Origin: Ignavibacteria bacterium
GTDB taxonomy: Bacteria; Bacteroidota; Ignavibacteria; Kapaibacteriales; UBA2268
Direction: 5' to 3'
Length of the DNA: 64,000 nt
NCBI GenBank assembly: GCA_016844745.1
Contig: JAERMQ010000001.1
Span: 87,450-151,449, forward strand
Shown: positions 7,640 to 17,111 of the stretch, piece after piece
Layout: every line of letters begins with the position of its first letter
Position numbering within the stretch: the stretch's first letter is position 1
Notes under the pieces: model-generated
The model's input: the letters and a program-made list of their open reading frames with translations, nothing else
The model's database searches: none
What the model was told of the DNA's origin: nothing
Translations under genes and position numbers: made by a program

Positions 7640-9781
7640 TTATCTCAGAATACAAACTAAAATCCATTTAATTTTATTGTTTGAAATTATTCTACAAAAA
7701 TACGTTCCTTCCGGCAAATGTCGTGTGTCGAATTCGTATGAATGTTCCCGGGGATTAGGAATTCCTTTGAAAATTGATGCAAAATGGATTCCGTTTAATC
7801 CGTATAAATCAATATCAACATAAGTTAAATCATTGGAAGGGAGATTGATTTTTAATATATTGCTACAGGGATTTGGTGTACAATAAGGGCTATCTTTCAC
7901 TTCGTTATTATCATCAACACCGACGGTTATTCCAATTCTCCATAGAATGCCGGTTCCATCCGGGTAGCCTGCAACAATATATTTAAAATCAGGCGAAACA
8001 TCGCATCCTGCTATCCTCGCACCTGAAGCATCGGCAATTGCAGAATGGTAATCAAAAAAGACTTTTTCGATTGCACCGGTTGAAATATTATGAACCTGAA
8101 TACTGCCATCTCTAATGGTTTCAACAAGATATTTGCTTACCTTCGCAGGTAAAATCCTGAAATAAGTTCTATTCTGACTTAAAGGAGTAAATTGCCGGTA
8201 TAAATTACCGCTTTCAATTTCATAAATTTTTAAGGTATTATCCTTAGTAACAATACATATTTTTTCATCGTACGTGTATGTATGATAGATGACATTTGAG
8301 TCGGGAACCTGAAATACTGTTTTTCCATTCTCCAATCTCAATACCTGCAAATTAGAAGGGTTCTTCAAGTAACCGGACATATATTTGGATTGAGGTGAAA
8401 ATTGCATTGTTTGCATTGAATCGAGAATATAAAGTAATTTTTTATCCTTCCAATCCCAAATTTGAACTTGTTGTAATGAATCCAAAATCTGGGCATATTG
8501 CCTGTTGGGAGAGAGTGAAAAAGCAGTCGAACGAAATTTCAGGTCATAAGTTTCAACCGTATCACCGGTAAATATATTAACCAGGAAGAAATTCTGATTA
8601 CGTCTGAGTATATAAATATAGTCAGACCAGGGCAGGAAGGATACCATATCTTGTTGTCCGAAAGATGTTGTTCCGGATATTATTCCTGTCGGAGTATCAA
8701 AAAAACGTATAACTCTATCGGATGTTCTTGAAATCACCTTACTGCCGTCGCTGGAGAATCTCATATTGGAATTATCTTCAAAAAAAGTATTGACAATAGT
8801 TCCGTCCATAAAATCGATAATTTTTAAATTTTCACGTCCTGTTATTAAAAACGGTAATTGATTGATGTAAGTGAAATCCAGGGTTGAGGGTGATGGAATA
8901 ATCTGGAAAATTCCTAAACTATCTCCCGAATTGATGTCCCATACGAGAATATCGGAATTTGTTGATGTTATTATTCTTTTTGAATCGGTTGTAAAAGCAA
9001 CATCAGTAACTCTGCGGCGGGTATTAATAGCTGTTAATAAATTGAATCCCGTTGTTGAATAGACATACACCATATCATCGGTTGAGTATTTGATTAGCTT
9101 TGAATTATCAGGTGAAAAAACCGATTTATTAGTCCAATAATTTATCCCGGTTATTGAATTAACAGAATCCCCGGTGAGTGCATTAACAATTAATAAGTTT
9201 TCTGCGCTGATTAATGAAAGAATCTTTCCATCACGATTATAGGATAATGAATAATAGAAATTATCTGCATATTTTAAGAATCCGGACATTTTATTTCCGG
9301 TTACAGTATCCCAAACGGAAAGTGCAGAATTATCATCCTTGCACGCAATGTGACTAAAATCCGGTGATATATCTACCTGTCTTAAGTTACCAATCGGGAA
9401 AGTTATGTTGTTTAATATTTTCAAATTTTTCAAATCCCAGACTTTTAATGTAGTAATTGAATCCGAGCAAACTGCTGTTGCCAAAGTTTTGGAATCCTCG
9501 GAAAAAATGAAGGCATAAACTCCCGAAACGTAAGTGCTGTCGAGCATTTTAACAATTTTATTGCTATCGGTATCGAACAGGGATAATACATTCAAACTTG
9601 TTGAGAAGACGATAAATTTTCCGGAAGGGGCAGCTCTCAATTTAGCAATCGAGCCACCACAGCCTTGTTTTAGCCAAACAATATCCTGATTGGAAGAATA
9701 TGATATAGAATTAATACTTATTAATAAGCAAAAAAATATTAGAATTTGCCTGGATAAATTCACAATAATTAGATTTTTCAT
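7640..9781 (-). CDS. WD40-repeat protein with T9SS-type C-terminal sorting domain
   Basis: 713 residues. An N-terminal signal peptide (LIIVNLSRQILIFFCLLISINSISYS) is followed by a run of WD40-like blades, each ending in forms such as LKVWDLKNLKIL, LSVWDTVTGNKM, ILVWDINSGDSL, VQIWDWKDKKLL and ILWRIG: a beta-propeller domain filling about residues 30-620. The last 80 or so residues (from PNPCSNILKINLP through LPEGTYFCRII) match the build of the T9SS type A sorting tail, so it is probably exported across the outer membrane and cleaved by a PorU-type sortase. It is the first gene of a two-gene unit with the PD40 protein. The partner it scaffolds is unknown. Confidence 0.8.
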   Translation of the reverse strand: MKNLIIVNLSRQILIFFCLLISINSISYSSNQDIVWLKQGCGGSIAKLRAAPSGKFIVFSTSLNVLSLFDTDSNKIVKMLDSTYVSGVYAFIFSEDSKTLATAVCSDSITTLKVWDLKNLKILNNITFPIGNLRQVDISPDFSHIACKDDNSALSVWDTVTGNKMSGFLKYADNFYYSLSYNRDGKILSLISAENLLIVNALTGDSVNSITGINYWTNKSVFSPDNSKLIKYSTDDMVYVYSTTGFNLLTAINTRRRVTDVAFTTDSKRIITSTNSDILVWDINSGDSLGIFQIIPSPSTLDFTYINQLPFLITGRENLKIIDFMDGTIVNTFFEDNSNMRFSSDGSKVISRTSDRVIRFFDTPTGIISGTTSFGQQDMVSFLPWSDYIYILRRNQNFFLVNIFTGDTVETYDLKFRSTAFSLSPNRQYAQILDSLQQVQIWDWKDKKLLYILDSMQTMQFSPQSKYMSGYLKNPSNLQVLRLENGKTVFQVPDSNVIYHTYTYDEKICIVTKDNTLKIYEIESGNLYRQFTPLSQNRTYFRILPAKVSKYLVETIRDGSIQVHNISTGAIEKVFFDYHSAIADASGARIAGCDVSPDFKYIVAGYPDGTGILWRIGITVGVDDNNEVKDSPYCTPNPCSNILKINLPSNDLTYVDIDLYGLNGIHFASIFKGIPNPREHSYEFDTRHLPEGTYFCRIISNNKIKWILVCILR

Positions 9782-10096
9782 ATAACACCTGCTTTCAGAA
9801 CACCAAAAATTACTTTCGAAATTAAAAAAGAATTATTGATGAATCATTAATTATAATGCAATTTAAAAAGGAAATTTCCTTATAAAAAAAATTATTTTTA
9901 TTTTTTTTCAAAAATTATGAAACTTTTTGAACTTTCATCTGTTGTTTGTTTGTAGATGAATTACAAAAAAGTTTAGGGAAGGTAAAAAATATTTTTAAAA
10001 TCATTTTATTAATTGAAAAATTTTTATTAATATGGGTTTTTTGAAATTGAATTTTATTAAGTAGTTATATATATTTTTTCAAAAACGGAGGATTTA
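9782..10096. other. Divergent, very AT-rich intergenic region
   Basis: 315 bp between the WD40 gene (minus) and the giant exported protein (plus), made almost entirely of A and T with poly-T and poly-A runs. It must hold both promoters. A clear ribosome binding site, GGAGG at 10087-10091, precedes the ATG at 10097 by five bases. I could not settle on a promoter motif. Confidence 0.6.
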
Positions 10097-13000
10097 ATGA
10101 AACACAAACTAACTAATTTCGCAATTATATTTCTTCTATGCGCTCTGTTCATGCCCGCAGGCAGTTTTAGTGCCGAGAAAAAAATGACTGAGGAAAAGCA
10201 AATCAAGAAAACATTACCTGATATGCTTGGAGCAAATAACGTAGGTAAAGATTTTTGGTTTACTATTCCACCCTGCTTCGAGGATGAAAGTTCCGGTTAT
10301 GATAACTTCATCAAAGTTTTCGTTACAACCGCTGTCAAGACTCTAATAACTCTTGAAATACCAAGTCGCGGAAAATTTCTAACCAAAATGTCGGTTCCGA
10401 ATGACGTTATTGCCTTCGATTTGAAACCGGCAGATGCACAACCATTTATAAAAAATGGAAGATTACCCGAAGTTGAAGAACAAAATTACCCCGGCGCCGG
10501 AATCCATGTATCATCGGATTATCCAATGGTAGTTTATTGCGTAGTTCGATTCCGTGCTACAAGCGATGGTTTTCTTGCCGTACCTACTTCTTCCCTCGGA
10601 AAAGAATATATTTGCGCTTCTTATAATACAGACCCAATGTTCTCCGCTGTTTGGGGTTATCACCTTCCTACGATGTGTGGTATTACAGCAGTTTACAATG
10701 ACACTAAAGTTAAATTCGTAATGGGAGGTAATCCCGCTACAATGACCGCTGGAGGTGTGAAACCAGGTCAATCCAAATCATTCGTAATGAATAAAGGTGA
10801 TGTATGGATGGTTTCCGCCAAGGGAGATTTTGGCGATTTAGCCGGTAGTAAAATTGTTGCAACAAAGCCGGTAAGTGTTGTTTCAGGTAATCAATGCGAT
10901 AATATACCTGCCGGTAATCAATGGTGTGACTATTGTGTCGAATCGGAATTACCTGCGTTTACGTGGGGTAAGGATTACCATGTGCCAAGTGTTCCCGGCA
11001 GAAAATGGCCATCATTGATGCGTGTATTTGCTAAAGAACCCCAAACAACAATATATCGTGATGGAAAACAAATCAGCTTCATCAAAAATTATGGCGGTAT
11101 TATGGGAGAAGGCTGGCAGGAAACACGTATAACGCCCATGGACCAGGCTCAAAGACCAGTTGTTATCTCCGGCGACAAACCAATTTATGTTATGGTTTAT
11201 AACTGCGGTGTTCAGGAAGACGGTTACCCGCTCCCGAACAGCGACCCATTCTGGATGGTTATGACTCCAATCGCTCAATACCAGAAAGAAATTACTTTCT
11301 GCACACCTGCAACAAGAGGTGGTTTGGGATTCGAAGAAAACTACCTGAATTTAGTTTATCAGACCGATGCAAACAGCATGATGCCCAACGACGTTATGTT
11401 TGCTGACGTTCAGGGTGGTCAATTCACTTGGACGCCTATTAACCAGAAATTCCCTGGTGTCGACAAACAATATAATTACGATATTGACGGCAAGCATTTT
11501 GCTATGAGAACCCTTACTCTTCCCCGCGAAGGCGCTTTCAAAATCAAAGCTAATATGCCTTTTGCAGCGTATTCATTCGGTTATGACTGGTGCGATTCTT
11601 ATGGTTATCCTACCAGCGCAGCACTTGCAGATCTCGAAAGACCGGATACAGTACCCCCCGACCCGAAATGGAAGTTGAAATGCGACGGTAGTCTTGACGG
11701 TGGTCTCGGAACAATTACCGATATGCCGAATGATGATTCGGTTCGCTCAAACCTTTCCATGATTACCTATCAGAAAGATGAAAGCTTTAATTATGAATTT
11801 ACTTATAAAGATTTTGTTCCCGGCGAAACAAGAACAACTTCCTGGAGTATCAATGTTATAGACCTCTCGAAAGATGCTAAGGCTGTTATTACATTTACAG
11901 ACCGTCGCGGTAACGACACAACAATTGAAATAAATTATTATGCAGTTAAACTTTCTATCGACCCTGATAATTTTGATTACGGTCGTATTAAATTAGGTGA
12001 AGAATCAACACATAACTTTAATGTGATAAATGAATCGGAATATGGTTCCGTTTTTGTAACTAGGTTAGAAATGGCAAGCCAGGGCGCCCAGAATTTCGAA
12101 ATTTTGGATTTAGCTCCTCCGTTTACTTTAGGACCAAAAGAATCCAAACCTTTTAGAGTCAAATTCAAAGCTGTTAAGGAAGGCGAAGATTTCAGGGATT
12201 CTATCCGTGTAGGCGATACATGTGTTTGGTTCCCCAAATCGTTTGTAAAAGCTAAAGTTGGGCAGCCAATAATTTTAGTCGGCGATGAACCTAATCTAAA
12301 AGTCGATGCTGATTTCGGTTACGTTAAAGTAAATGAATCCCTCCGAAAATCAGTTCATATCCGTAATTTGGGAAGTGCAACTTTGAATATCACATCCGCT
12401 ACCGACCCTAAACTTCCGGCAACTTACAGGGCAGCTTACAAATCAAAATTCCCAATTCAAATACCACCAAATGGTGACATTACTTTTGAAGTTGACTTTT
12501 CACCTAAAGCAGAACTAACATATTTGGATAGCATTGTATTTACAAGCGATGCTACAACTGTTGATTGGGTTGCTCCGTTGAAGGGTATTGGAATTCAGGC
12601 TTCTCTTATTGCAAATGGTTACAATTGGGGAAGAAAACGTATTACCCGTCCTGCATTCCCAATTGCTCCTTATGAAATCAATCAGGGCGATGACCCTGTC
12701 ATAACTTTACGTAATAAGGGAACTGCCGAAGTTAAGGTATTTGATAAGAAAATTATTGACGATATTAAAGGCGCTGCCTTCTTGTTTGATAGAAATGGGT
12801 ACAATGATGTTAAAATTCCTGCCAATGGGGAATTATACAACCACTGTACTTTCGAGCCTAAGGAAACCGGTAAACATTATTTAAAGATGTCTTATGATAA
12901 TGATGTATTGAGTCCGACAGAAACAGTACTTGAAGGTACCGGTATTGTACCGGTGATTAAAACTTATGATTATGAATTCGGTACAACCGTTATTAAAGAT

Positions 13001-14413
13001 ATGAACAATAAGCAATCACAAATGATTTCTATTGATAATTCACCACTTTCAGTATGGAGTGATGGTGATGATGTTACAATTACAGACCTAATTATTGGTC
13101 CGGTTGGCGATGAAATCTCTACCGATGGGACTAATCCATCAATTAAAGAAGGTTTCTGGTTTGATAAAGCAGCAATTGGATTACCAAAAGTATTGAAACC
13201 GGGAGAAAAACTTGAATTCCAGGCTTATTTTGTTGCCCAACACGTCAATGACCATAATGCAACCGTTACCACAGTGAGTGATGCATTAAACGAAGTTACT
13301 TCCAAATGGCATGGGAACGGATTATCAGAAGGTATTTCATTTAATGGTGGCTCATTGAAACTTTGCATTGGTTCTACTGATAGCATTGTCGTTCACGTTA
13401 AAAACACCGGTACCGGTAAAATCGATGTAACTGAGATTTCTTTTGACCAACCTGTTACTGATGTTATGATAGTAAGCACCAAGCCGTTTACCCTTCCAGG
13501 TAAAAGTAATGTTGTTTATGACATCGTTATCCGTTATACTCCAAGTACGATGATGCCGAGTAAAACAGTTAAGCTACAGTTGAAAAACAGCTCTGTTGAT
13601 AATCCTTTGGTAACTGCAAACCTGACATTCGAAGCAGTCAGTTATGAGCGTAATACTGTTAGTTCTGTAAATAATCATTCCGTTAATATTGGACAGCAGT
13701 TCACTTATGACGTTACAATGCAGGATATTCCTGAAATGGATCTTGCTCAAGTTAATGAATTAGCTGTAAAAGTAACATTCAAAGATGATTTCTTCAGATT
13801 AGATGAGAATAATCCATATACATTGGGCAGCACAGATTTATCATTATCAGGTTTTAATGTTGCACCCGACCCGAACAGTGGAGGCAAAGGTGTTTCATTT
13901 ACAATAAAGAAGAATAACGGTTTCTTTACAAAGGATGCTATTAAACTATTTACTATGAAGTATAATGCATTCTTACCGTATGAAACAGATACAAAGAAAA
14001 TTACTACTCAGAATCAAACATCGATTACATCCTTGCTTGCTCCAATCGGAACTCAATGCCTTAAAATTAATTCAAGCTCTGATACTGTAGCGATGGGTAA
14101 AACATGCGTATATGACTTACGAAAGATATTTACAACATCGACACATTATGCTCTGCAGGAGATTAATCCGAATCCAATCGGTACCGAAGGCGCTGATGTT
14201 AAATTCTCTGTCGGATTAGACAATAGCATGACATCAATTCAAATTGTTAATTCGGCTGGTGCAGTTATTTCAACCCCGATTTATAGTGATTTATCTTCCG
14301 GAGAATATTCCTTCAGGTTACCTGTTGAGAACATGGCTTCGGGAGTATATTTCATTAATATGAAATCCGGTAATGAATTCAATAAAACAATCAGTATTCA
14401 CCTTAAAAAATAA
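10097..14413 (+). CDS. Giant secreted protein: IgGFc-binding-type N-terminus, Ig-like modules, T9SS sorting tail
   Basis: 1438 residues with a signal peptide (LTNFAIIFLLCALFMPAGSFSA). The first 500 or so residues resemble the IgGFc-binding protein N-terminal domain (GKDFWFTIPPCFED, GIHVSSDYPMVVYC, VPTSSLGKEYICASYN). Next come repeated Ig-like / choice-of-anchor-D modules (FDYGRIKLGEESTHNFNVINES, ADFGYVKVNESLRKSVHIRNLG). A cohesin-like segment may follow (about 1190-1310). The last 90 residues (EINPNPIGTEGADVKF to SGVYFINMKSG) are a T9SS type A sorting tail. It is probably a cell-surface or released adhesin-like protein. It stands alone between its own promoter region and a strong terminator, and its codon use looks somewhat richer in C/G third positions than its neighbours, which may reflect high expression. 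Confidence 0.8.
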   Translation: MKHKLTNFAIIFLLCALFMPAGSFSAEKKMTEEKQIKKTLPDMLGANNVGKDFWFTIPPCFEDESSGYDNFIKVFVTTAVKTLITLEIPSRGKFLTKMSVPNDVIAFDLKPADAQPFIKNGRLPEVEEQNYPGAGIHVSSDYPMVVYCVVRFRATSDGFLAVPTSSLGKEYICASYNTDPMFSAVWGYHLPTMCGITAVYNDTKVKFVMGGNPATMTAGGVKPGQSKSFVMNKGDVWMVSAKGDFGDLAGSKIVATKPVSVVSGNQCDNIPAGNQWCDYCVESELPAFTWGKDYHVPSVPGRKWPSLMRVFAKEPQTTIYRDGKQISFIKNYGGIMGEGWQETRITPMDQAQRPVVISGDKPIYVMVYNCGVQEDGYPLPNSDPFWMVMTPIAQYQKEITFCTPATRGGLGFEENYLNLVYQTDANSMMPNDVMFADVQGGQFTWTPINQKFPGVDKQYNYDIDGKHFAMRTLTLPREGAFKIKANMPFAAYSFGYDWCDSYGYPTSAALADLERPDTVPPDPKWKLKCDGSLDGGLGTITDMPNDDSVRSNLSMITYQKDESFNYEFTYKDFVPGETRTTSWSINVIDLSKDAKAVITFTDRRGNDTTIEINYYAVKLSIDPDNFDYGRIKLGEESTHNFNVINESEYGSVFVTRLEMASQGAQNFEILDLAPPFTLGPKESKPFRVKFKAVKEGEDFRDSIRVGDTCVWFPKSFVKAKVGQPIILVGDEPNLKVDADFGYVKVNESLRKSVHIRNLGSATLNITSATDPKLPATYRAAYKSKFPIQIPPNGDITFEVDFSPKAELTYLDSIVFTSDATTVDWVAPLKGIGIQASLIANGYNWGRKRITRPAFPIAPYEINQGDDPVITLRNKGTAEVKVFDKKIIDDIKGAAFLFDRNGYNDVKIPANGELYNHCTFEPKETGKHYLKMSYDNDVLSPTETVLEGTGIVPVIKTYDYEFGTTVIKDMNNKQSQMISIDNSPLSVWSDGDDVTITDLIIGPVGDEISTDGTNPSIKEGFWFDKAAIGLPKVLKPGEKLEFQAYFVAQHVNDHNATVTTVSDALNEVTSKWHGNGLSEGISFNGGSLKLCIGSTDSIVVHVKNTGTGKIDVTEISFDQPVTDVMIVSTKPFTLPGKSNVVYDIVIRYTPSTMMPSKTVKLQLKNSSVDNPLVTANLTFEAVSYERNTVSSVNNHSVNIGQQFTYDVTMQDIPEMDLAQVNELAVKVTFKDDFFRLDENNPYTLGSTDLSLSGFNVAPDPNSGGKGVSFTIKKNNGFFTKDAIKLFTMKYNAFLPYETDTKKITTQNQTSITSLLAPIGTQCLKINSSSDTVAMGKTCVYDLRKIFTTSTHYALQEINPNPIGTEGADVKFSVGLDNSMTSIQIVNSAGAVISTPIYSDLSSGEYSFRLPVENMASGVYFINMKSGNEFNKTISIHLKK

Positions 14414-14435
14414 ACTGATTGTTTTAAATATCAAA

Positions 14436-14466
14436 AGCGGAACCGGATTCGGTTCCGCTTTTTTTA
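14436..14466 (+). terminator. Rho-independent terminator
   Basis: A perfect 9-bp stem, AGCGGAACC / GGTTCCGCT, with a six-base loop, followed directly by a run of seven T. It lies 22 bp after the stop of the giant protein gene and ends that transcript. Confidence 0.95.
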
Positions 14467-14553
14467 TGTATGCCTATTGTTTTCTTATTGGATTTTAACT
14501 GAATTAAGCATAATTTGTTATTCTAAATGTTTTGAATTTTTAAAAGAATTGCG

Positions 14554-14976
14554 ATGGATGAATATAAAGTTAAAATAGCCGTAGATTATTTAGGAGACTT
14601 ACACTGCAAGGTAACTCACGGACTATCAGGCAACTCATTTATGACTGATGCCCCTGTTGACAACAAAGGGAAAGGCGAATTTATTTCTCCGACCGATTTA
14701 GCCGGCGCTTCTATTGGTTCCTGCGTTGCTACAATTATGGGGCAGCTTGCCGATACTCACAACATTGATATCAAGGGAATGAAAATCATCGTCGAAAAGC
14801 AAATGGTTAATCAGCCATTCAGGAGAATCGGCAAACTCTTGCTTGATATCACTTTCCCAAATAAATTGGATGAGCATCAGTTCAAAATACTTTCAAATGT
14901 TGTCAAAACCTGTCCGGTCACTCGCAGCCTAAGCTCCGAAGTTGAATTGGAATATTTCTTTCACATGCCGAATTAA
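14554..14976 (+). CDS. OsmC family peroxiredoxin-like protein
   Basis: 140 residues, normal for OsmC/Ohr-type proteins, which reduce organic hydroperoxides in the cytoplasm through a cysteine pair. The two expected cysteines are present: Cys57 in GASIGSCVATIMG and Cys120 in VVKTCPVTRSL. The segment FISPTDLAGASIGSC matches the family's conserved helix start. It heads a close set with the HAD phosphatase (3 bp gap) and cmk (4 bp overlap), so the three genes are probably co-transcribed. Subfamily (OsmC versus YhfA-like) is not settled. Confidence 0.85.
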   Translation: MDEYKVKIAVDYLGDLHCKVTHGLSGNSFMTDAPVDNKGKGEFISPTDLAGASIGSCVATIMGQLADTHNIDIKGMKIIVEKQMVNQPFRRIGKLLLDITFPNKLDEHQFKILSNVVKTCPVTRSLSSEVELEYFFHMPN

Positions 14977-14979
14977 ATC

Positions 14980-15693
14980 TTGAAACCAAAGCAAAAATTA
15001 ATCTTGTTCGATATCGACGGCACTATCCTGCTGCTGAATTCAGGTATTGCCAGAAGTTTATTCGTCAGGGCTATCGATGAAATCCTGCATGTTCCCTGTA
15101 CTTTGTCAGGAAATGTAAGCTTTGCCGGGAAAACGGATTTGAGCATATTATTCGATTTCCTTCAAGCCGAAGGTATTGACCAAACTATTGATAATACCCA
15201 AATAAACCGGTTATGGGAGCGTTTAACCGAGCTGTTCGGCAATTACTGCACTTCCGAATATATTCGCCTCCTGCCGGGCGTTAAAGAGCTTATAGGTACA
15301 TTCCAAAATGATGAACATACTACCTTAGGATTACTTACCGGCAATTTCAAATCCAATGCCTACCTAAAATTATCAGCTTTCAACCTTCATACATATTTCC
15401 CATTCGGGGCATTCGGTTGCGAGCGCATTAATCGCAGCGAGCTTCCTCCCCTGGCTATTGAAAGAGCAAATCAATTTAAAGCTCCGGTTTACTTCAATCA
15501 TCGGAATACCATCATTATCGGGGATTCCCCGCTCGATATAAAATGCGCAAAGGATAACTACTTGCCTGTTCTTTGCGTGGCTACAGGCGGATTCTCATAT
15601 AACCAGTTAGCCGAACTGACTCCCGACCTCATATTTGAAAATTTAGAAGATACAGACACAATTATCAATTCAATCAATGAGCTACTCCTATGA
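14980..15693 (+). CDS. HAD-superfamily hydrolase, phosphoglycolate phosphatase-like
   Basis: 237 residues. HAD motif I is LFDIDGTI (Asp11 nucleophile, Asp13), the threonine motif lies in LGLLTGNF, and the last motif is IIIGDSPLDIKCA, so all catalytic positions are present. The alpha-helical cap between motifs I and II fits the PGP-like C1 cap group. The substrate is probably a small phosphate ester but is not shown. The start is a TTG three bases after the OsmC stop; the end overlaps cmk by four bases. Confidence 0.8.
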   Translation: MKPKQKLILFDIDGTILLLNSGIARSLFVRAIDEILHVPCTLSGNVSFAGKTDLSILFDFLQAEGIDQTIDNTQINRLWERLTELFGNYCTSEYIRLLPGVKELIGTFQNDEHTTLGLLTGNFKSNAYLKLSAFNLHTYFPFGAFGCERINRSELPPLAIERANQFKAPVYFNHRNTIIIGDSPLDIKCAKDNYLPVLCVATGGFSYNQLAELTPDLIFENLEDTDTIINSINELLL

Positions 15694-16358
15694 AAAAGAT
15701 AATAATAGCAATCGATGGTCCCGCCAGCTCGGGTAAATCCACTACAGCAAGAATTTTAGCCGGTAAATTAGGCTATATATATATCGATACCGGCGCAATG
15801 TACAGAGCCGTTACTCATGCCTGGTTACAGGACGGAAGGGAATTGAACGAAGAGGTTGTTGTGGGAATTCTTTCTCAAATTCAAATAGAATTCCATGAAG
15901 GAGAGTTCTCCCAAAAAACCTTTCTTAATGGAACAGACATCAGCGAGGAAATCCGCACTGCCAAGGTGACGGAATTTGTTTCTCCTGTCAGCGCTATGGC
16001 TTGCGTACGCGATAGCATGACTGCAATGCAGCGCAAAATGGGGGAGGGTAGAGGCGTCATCTTGGACGGTCGCGATATTGGAACTGTAGTATTCCCCAAT
16101 GCTGAACTCAAAATCTTCCTGATTGCCACAATCGAAGAGAGGGCGCGCAGGCGGGCATTGGAGTATGAAGCAAAAGGTGTCGAGGTAAGCGTCGAGGAAA
16201 TTGCCGCACAAATTACAGCCAGGGATAAATACGATAGTTCGCGTGAAATTGCGCCATTGCGGAAAGCCGGTGATGCCATTGAATTGGATACCTCGAATCT
16301 GACTATATCAGAGCAGGTCGAGGCGATATATCGTTTGGCAGAAAACCTTCTTTCTTAA
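15690..16358 (+). CDS. cmk: Cytidylate kinase
   Basis: 222 residues, the usual length. It phosphorylates CMP and dCMP with ATP in pyrimidine nucleotide supply. The P-loop is AIDGPASSGKSTTA (about 5-18), followed by YIDTGAMYRA, the CMP-binding region GRDIGTVVFPNAELKIFL, and the arginine-rich lid (ERARRRALEYEAKG; ITARDKYDSSREIAPLRKAGDAIELDTS). It is the last gene of the OsmC-HAD-cmk set, with ATGA overlap to the HAD gene. Confidence 0.95.
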   Translation: MKKIIIAIDGPASSGKSTTARILAGKLGYIYIDTGAMYRAVTHAWLQDGRELNEEVVVGILSQIQIEFHEGEFSQKTFLNGTDISEEIRTAKVTEFVSPVSAMACVRDSMTAMQRKMGEGRGVILDGRDIGTVVFPNAELKIFLIATIEERARRRALEYEAKGVEVSVEEIAAQITARDKYDSSREIAPLRKAGDAIELDTSNLTISEQVEAIYRLAENLLS

Positions 16359-16900
16359 TGGTCAATGGTCAATGGTTAATGAAGAAATTAAGAATTATGA
16401 ATTATGAATTATGAATTATGAATTAAGAGATTTAATCCTATAATCTTATAATCCTTCAAATCCTAATTCAGACAATTTTTATCTTTCATTAACCATTGCT
16501 CATTGACCATTAACAATTATTTTCTACGTTTTTCTACGCTTTTCTACGTTTTTCTACGATTTTTATATTTTTCCATTGACCATTGCTCATTGACCATTAA
16601 CAATTATTTTCTACGATTTTCTACGTTTTTATATTTTTTGGCTTTCACTGAACAGACGAGGGCGTCTATTCTACCATTTATCATTTAACATTTATCATTG
16701 ACCTTTAACCATTGTTTAATTCTTCCATTTGTGACCTTTGAGCATACCATTGTGTCCTTTGTGTTAAAAAATTGATAGAAGAAATTTTACCACAAAGTAC
16801 ACAAAGGGATGCACAAAGGTCACAAAACTTCTGCTCCTGCCTCTTCAAAGAACACTTCCATGCAAAAATAATCATGCAGAAATGTATTGGCAAGAAAATG
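16355..16900. repeat. Gene-free block of simple and dispersed repeats, family D
   Basis: About 550 bp without a credible gene. It holds tandem ATGGTCAATGGTC-type units, a GAATTATGAATTAT run (about 16384-16425), repeated TTTTCTACG units (about 16518-16630), AACCATTGCTCATTGACC units in inverted orientation, and a piece with CACAAAG repeats (about 16790-16825). The composite of AATCCTAATTCAGACAATTTT with ATTGACCATTAAC units recurs after recR/ybaB (56275-56468) and after rarA (63672-63908). Small open frames here are translated repeats. Confidence 0.75.
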
Positions 16901-16930
16901 ATTTTAAAATGATTTGGAAATATTTTGGAA

Positions 16931-17060
16931 ATAAAAAACCCGGCTTTTTGTTTTCACATCTCTACCGGGTAATTTTTATTTCGTGCTTTTAGCACTTATT
17001 TTAGTAAGATTACAGAAAATGAAGAAATTCATTTTTTGCAAATTAAAATAATTTTTATTA
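16931..17060 (-). ncRNA. tracrRNA of the type II-C CRISPR system
   Basis: The plus strand at 16998-17020 matches the first 23 nt of the crRNA-strand repeat at 20 positions. The three differences all put U in the minus-strand RNA opposite G in the crRNA, so the duplex can be fully paired. Read on the minus strand, the anti-repeat is followed by a short hairpin (GTGC-TAAAA-GCAC, 16983-16995) and then a terminator: stem ACCCGG / CCGGGT around a long loop, followed by six T (16934-16970). A promoter element lies just upstream. The 5' end near 17060 is inferred from that promoter. The RNA is divergent from cas9 and would guide crRNA processing by RNase III and form the Cas9 guide complex. Confidence 0.88.
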
Positions 17061-17065
17061 ATTTC

Positions 17066-17096
17066 CAAATGTATTTTTACGATTTTATTTTTCAAA
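17066..17096 (-). promoter_or_regulatory. Bacteroidota-type promoter for tracrRNA
   Basis: On the minus strand, TACATTTG (complement of 17066-17073) is an exact fit to the TAnnTTTG -7 element of Bacteroidota, with a TTTG (complement of 17093-17096) 19 bases upstream as the -33 element. It lies between the tracrRNA and cas9, and would start transcription near 17060. Confidence 0.7.
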
Positions 17097-17111
17097 TATT
17101 TTGAGGAGCAA

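Noticed and set aside
15825..16279. Two minus-strand frames of about 130 codons within cmk
   Set aside because: They overlap the entire cmk coding region, which is certain, and show no family.
16503..16893. Small open frames before cas9 (about 60 residues each)
   Set aside because: They consist of translated TTTTCTACG and CACAAAG simple repeats, with no ribosome sites or family features.
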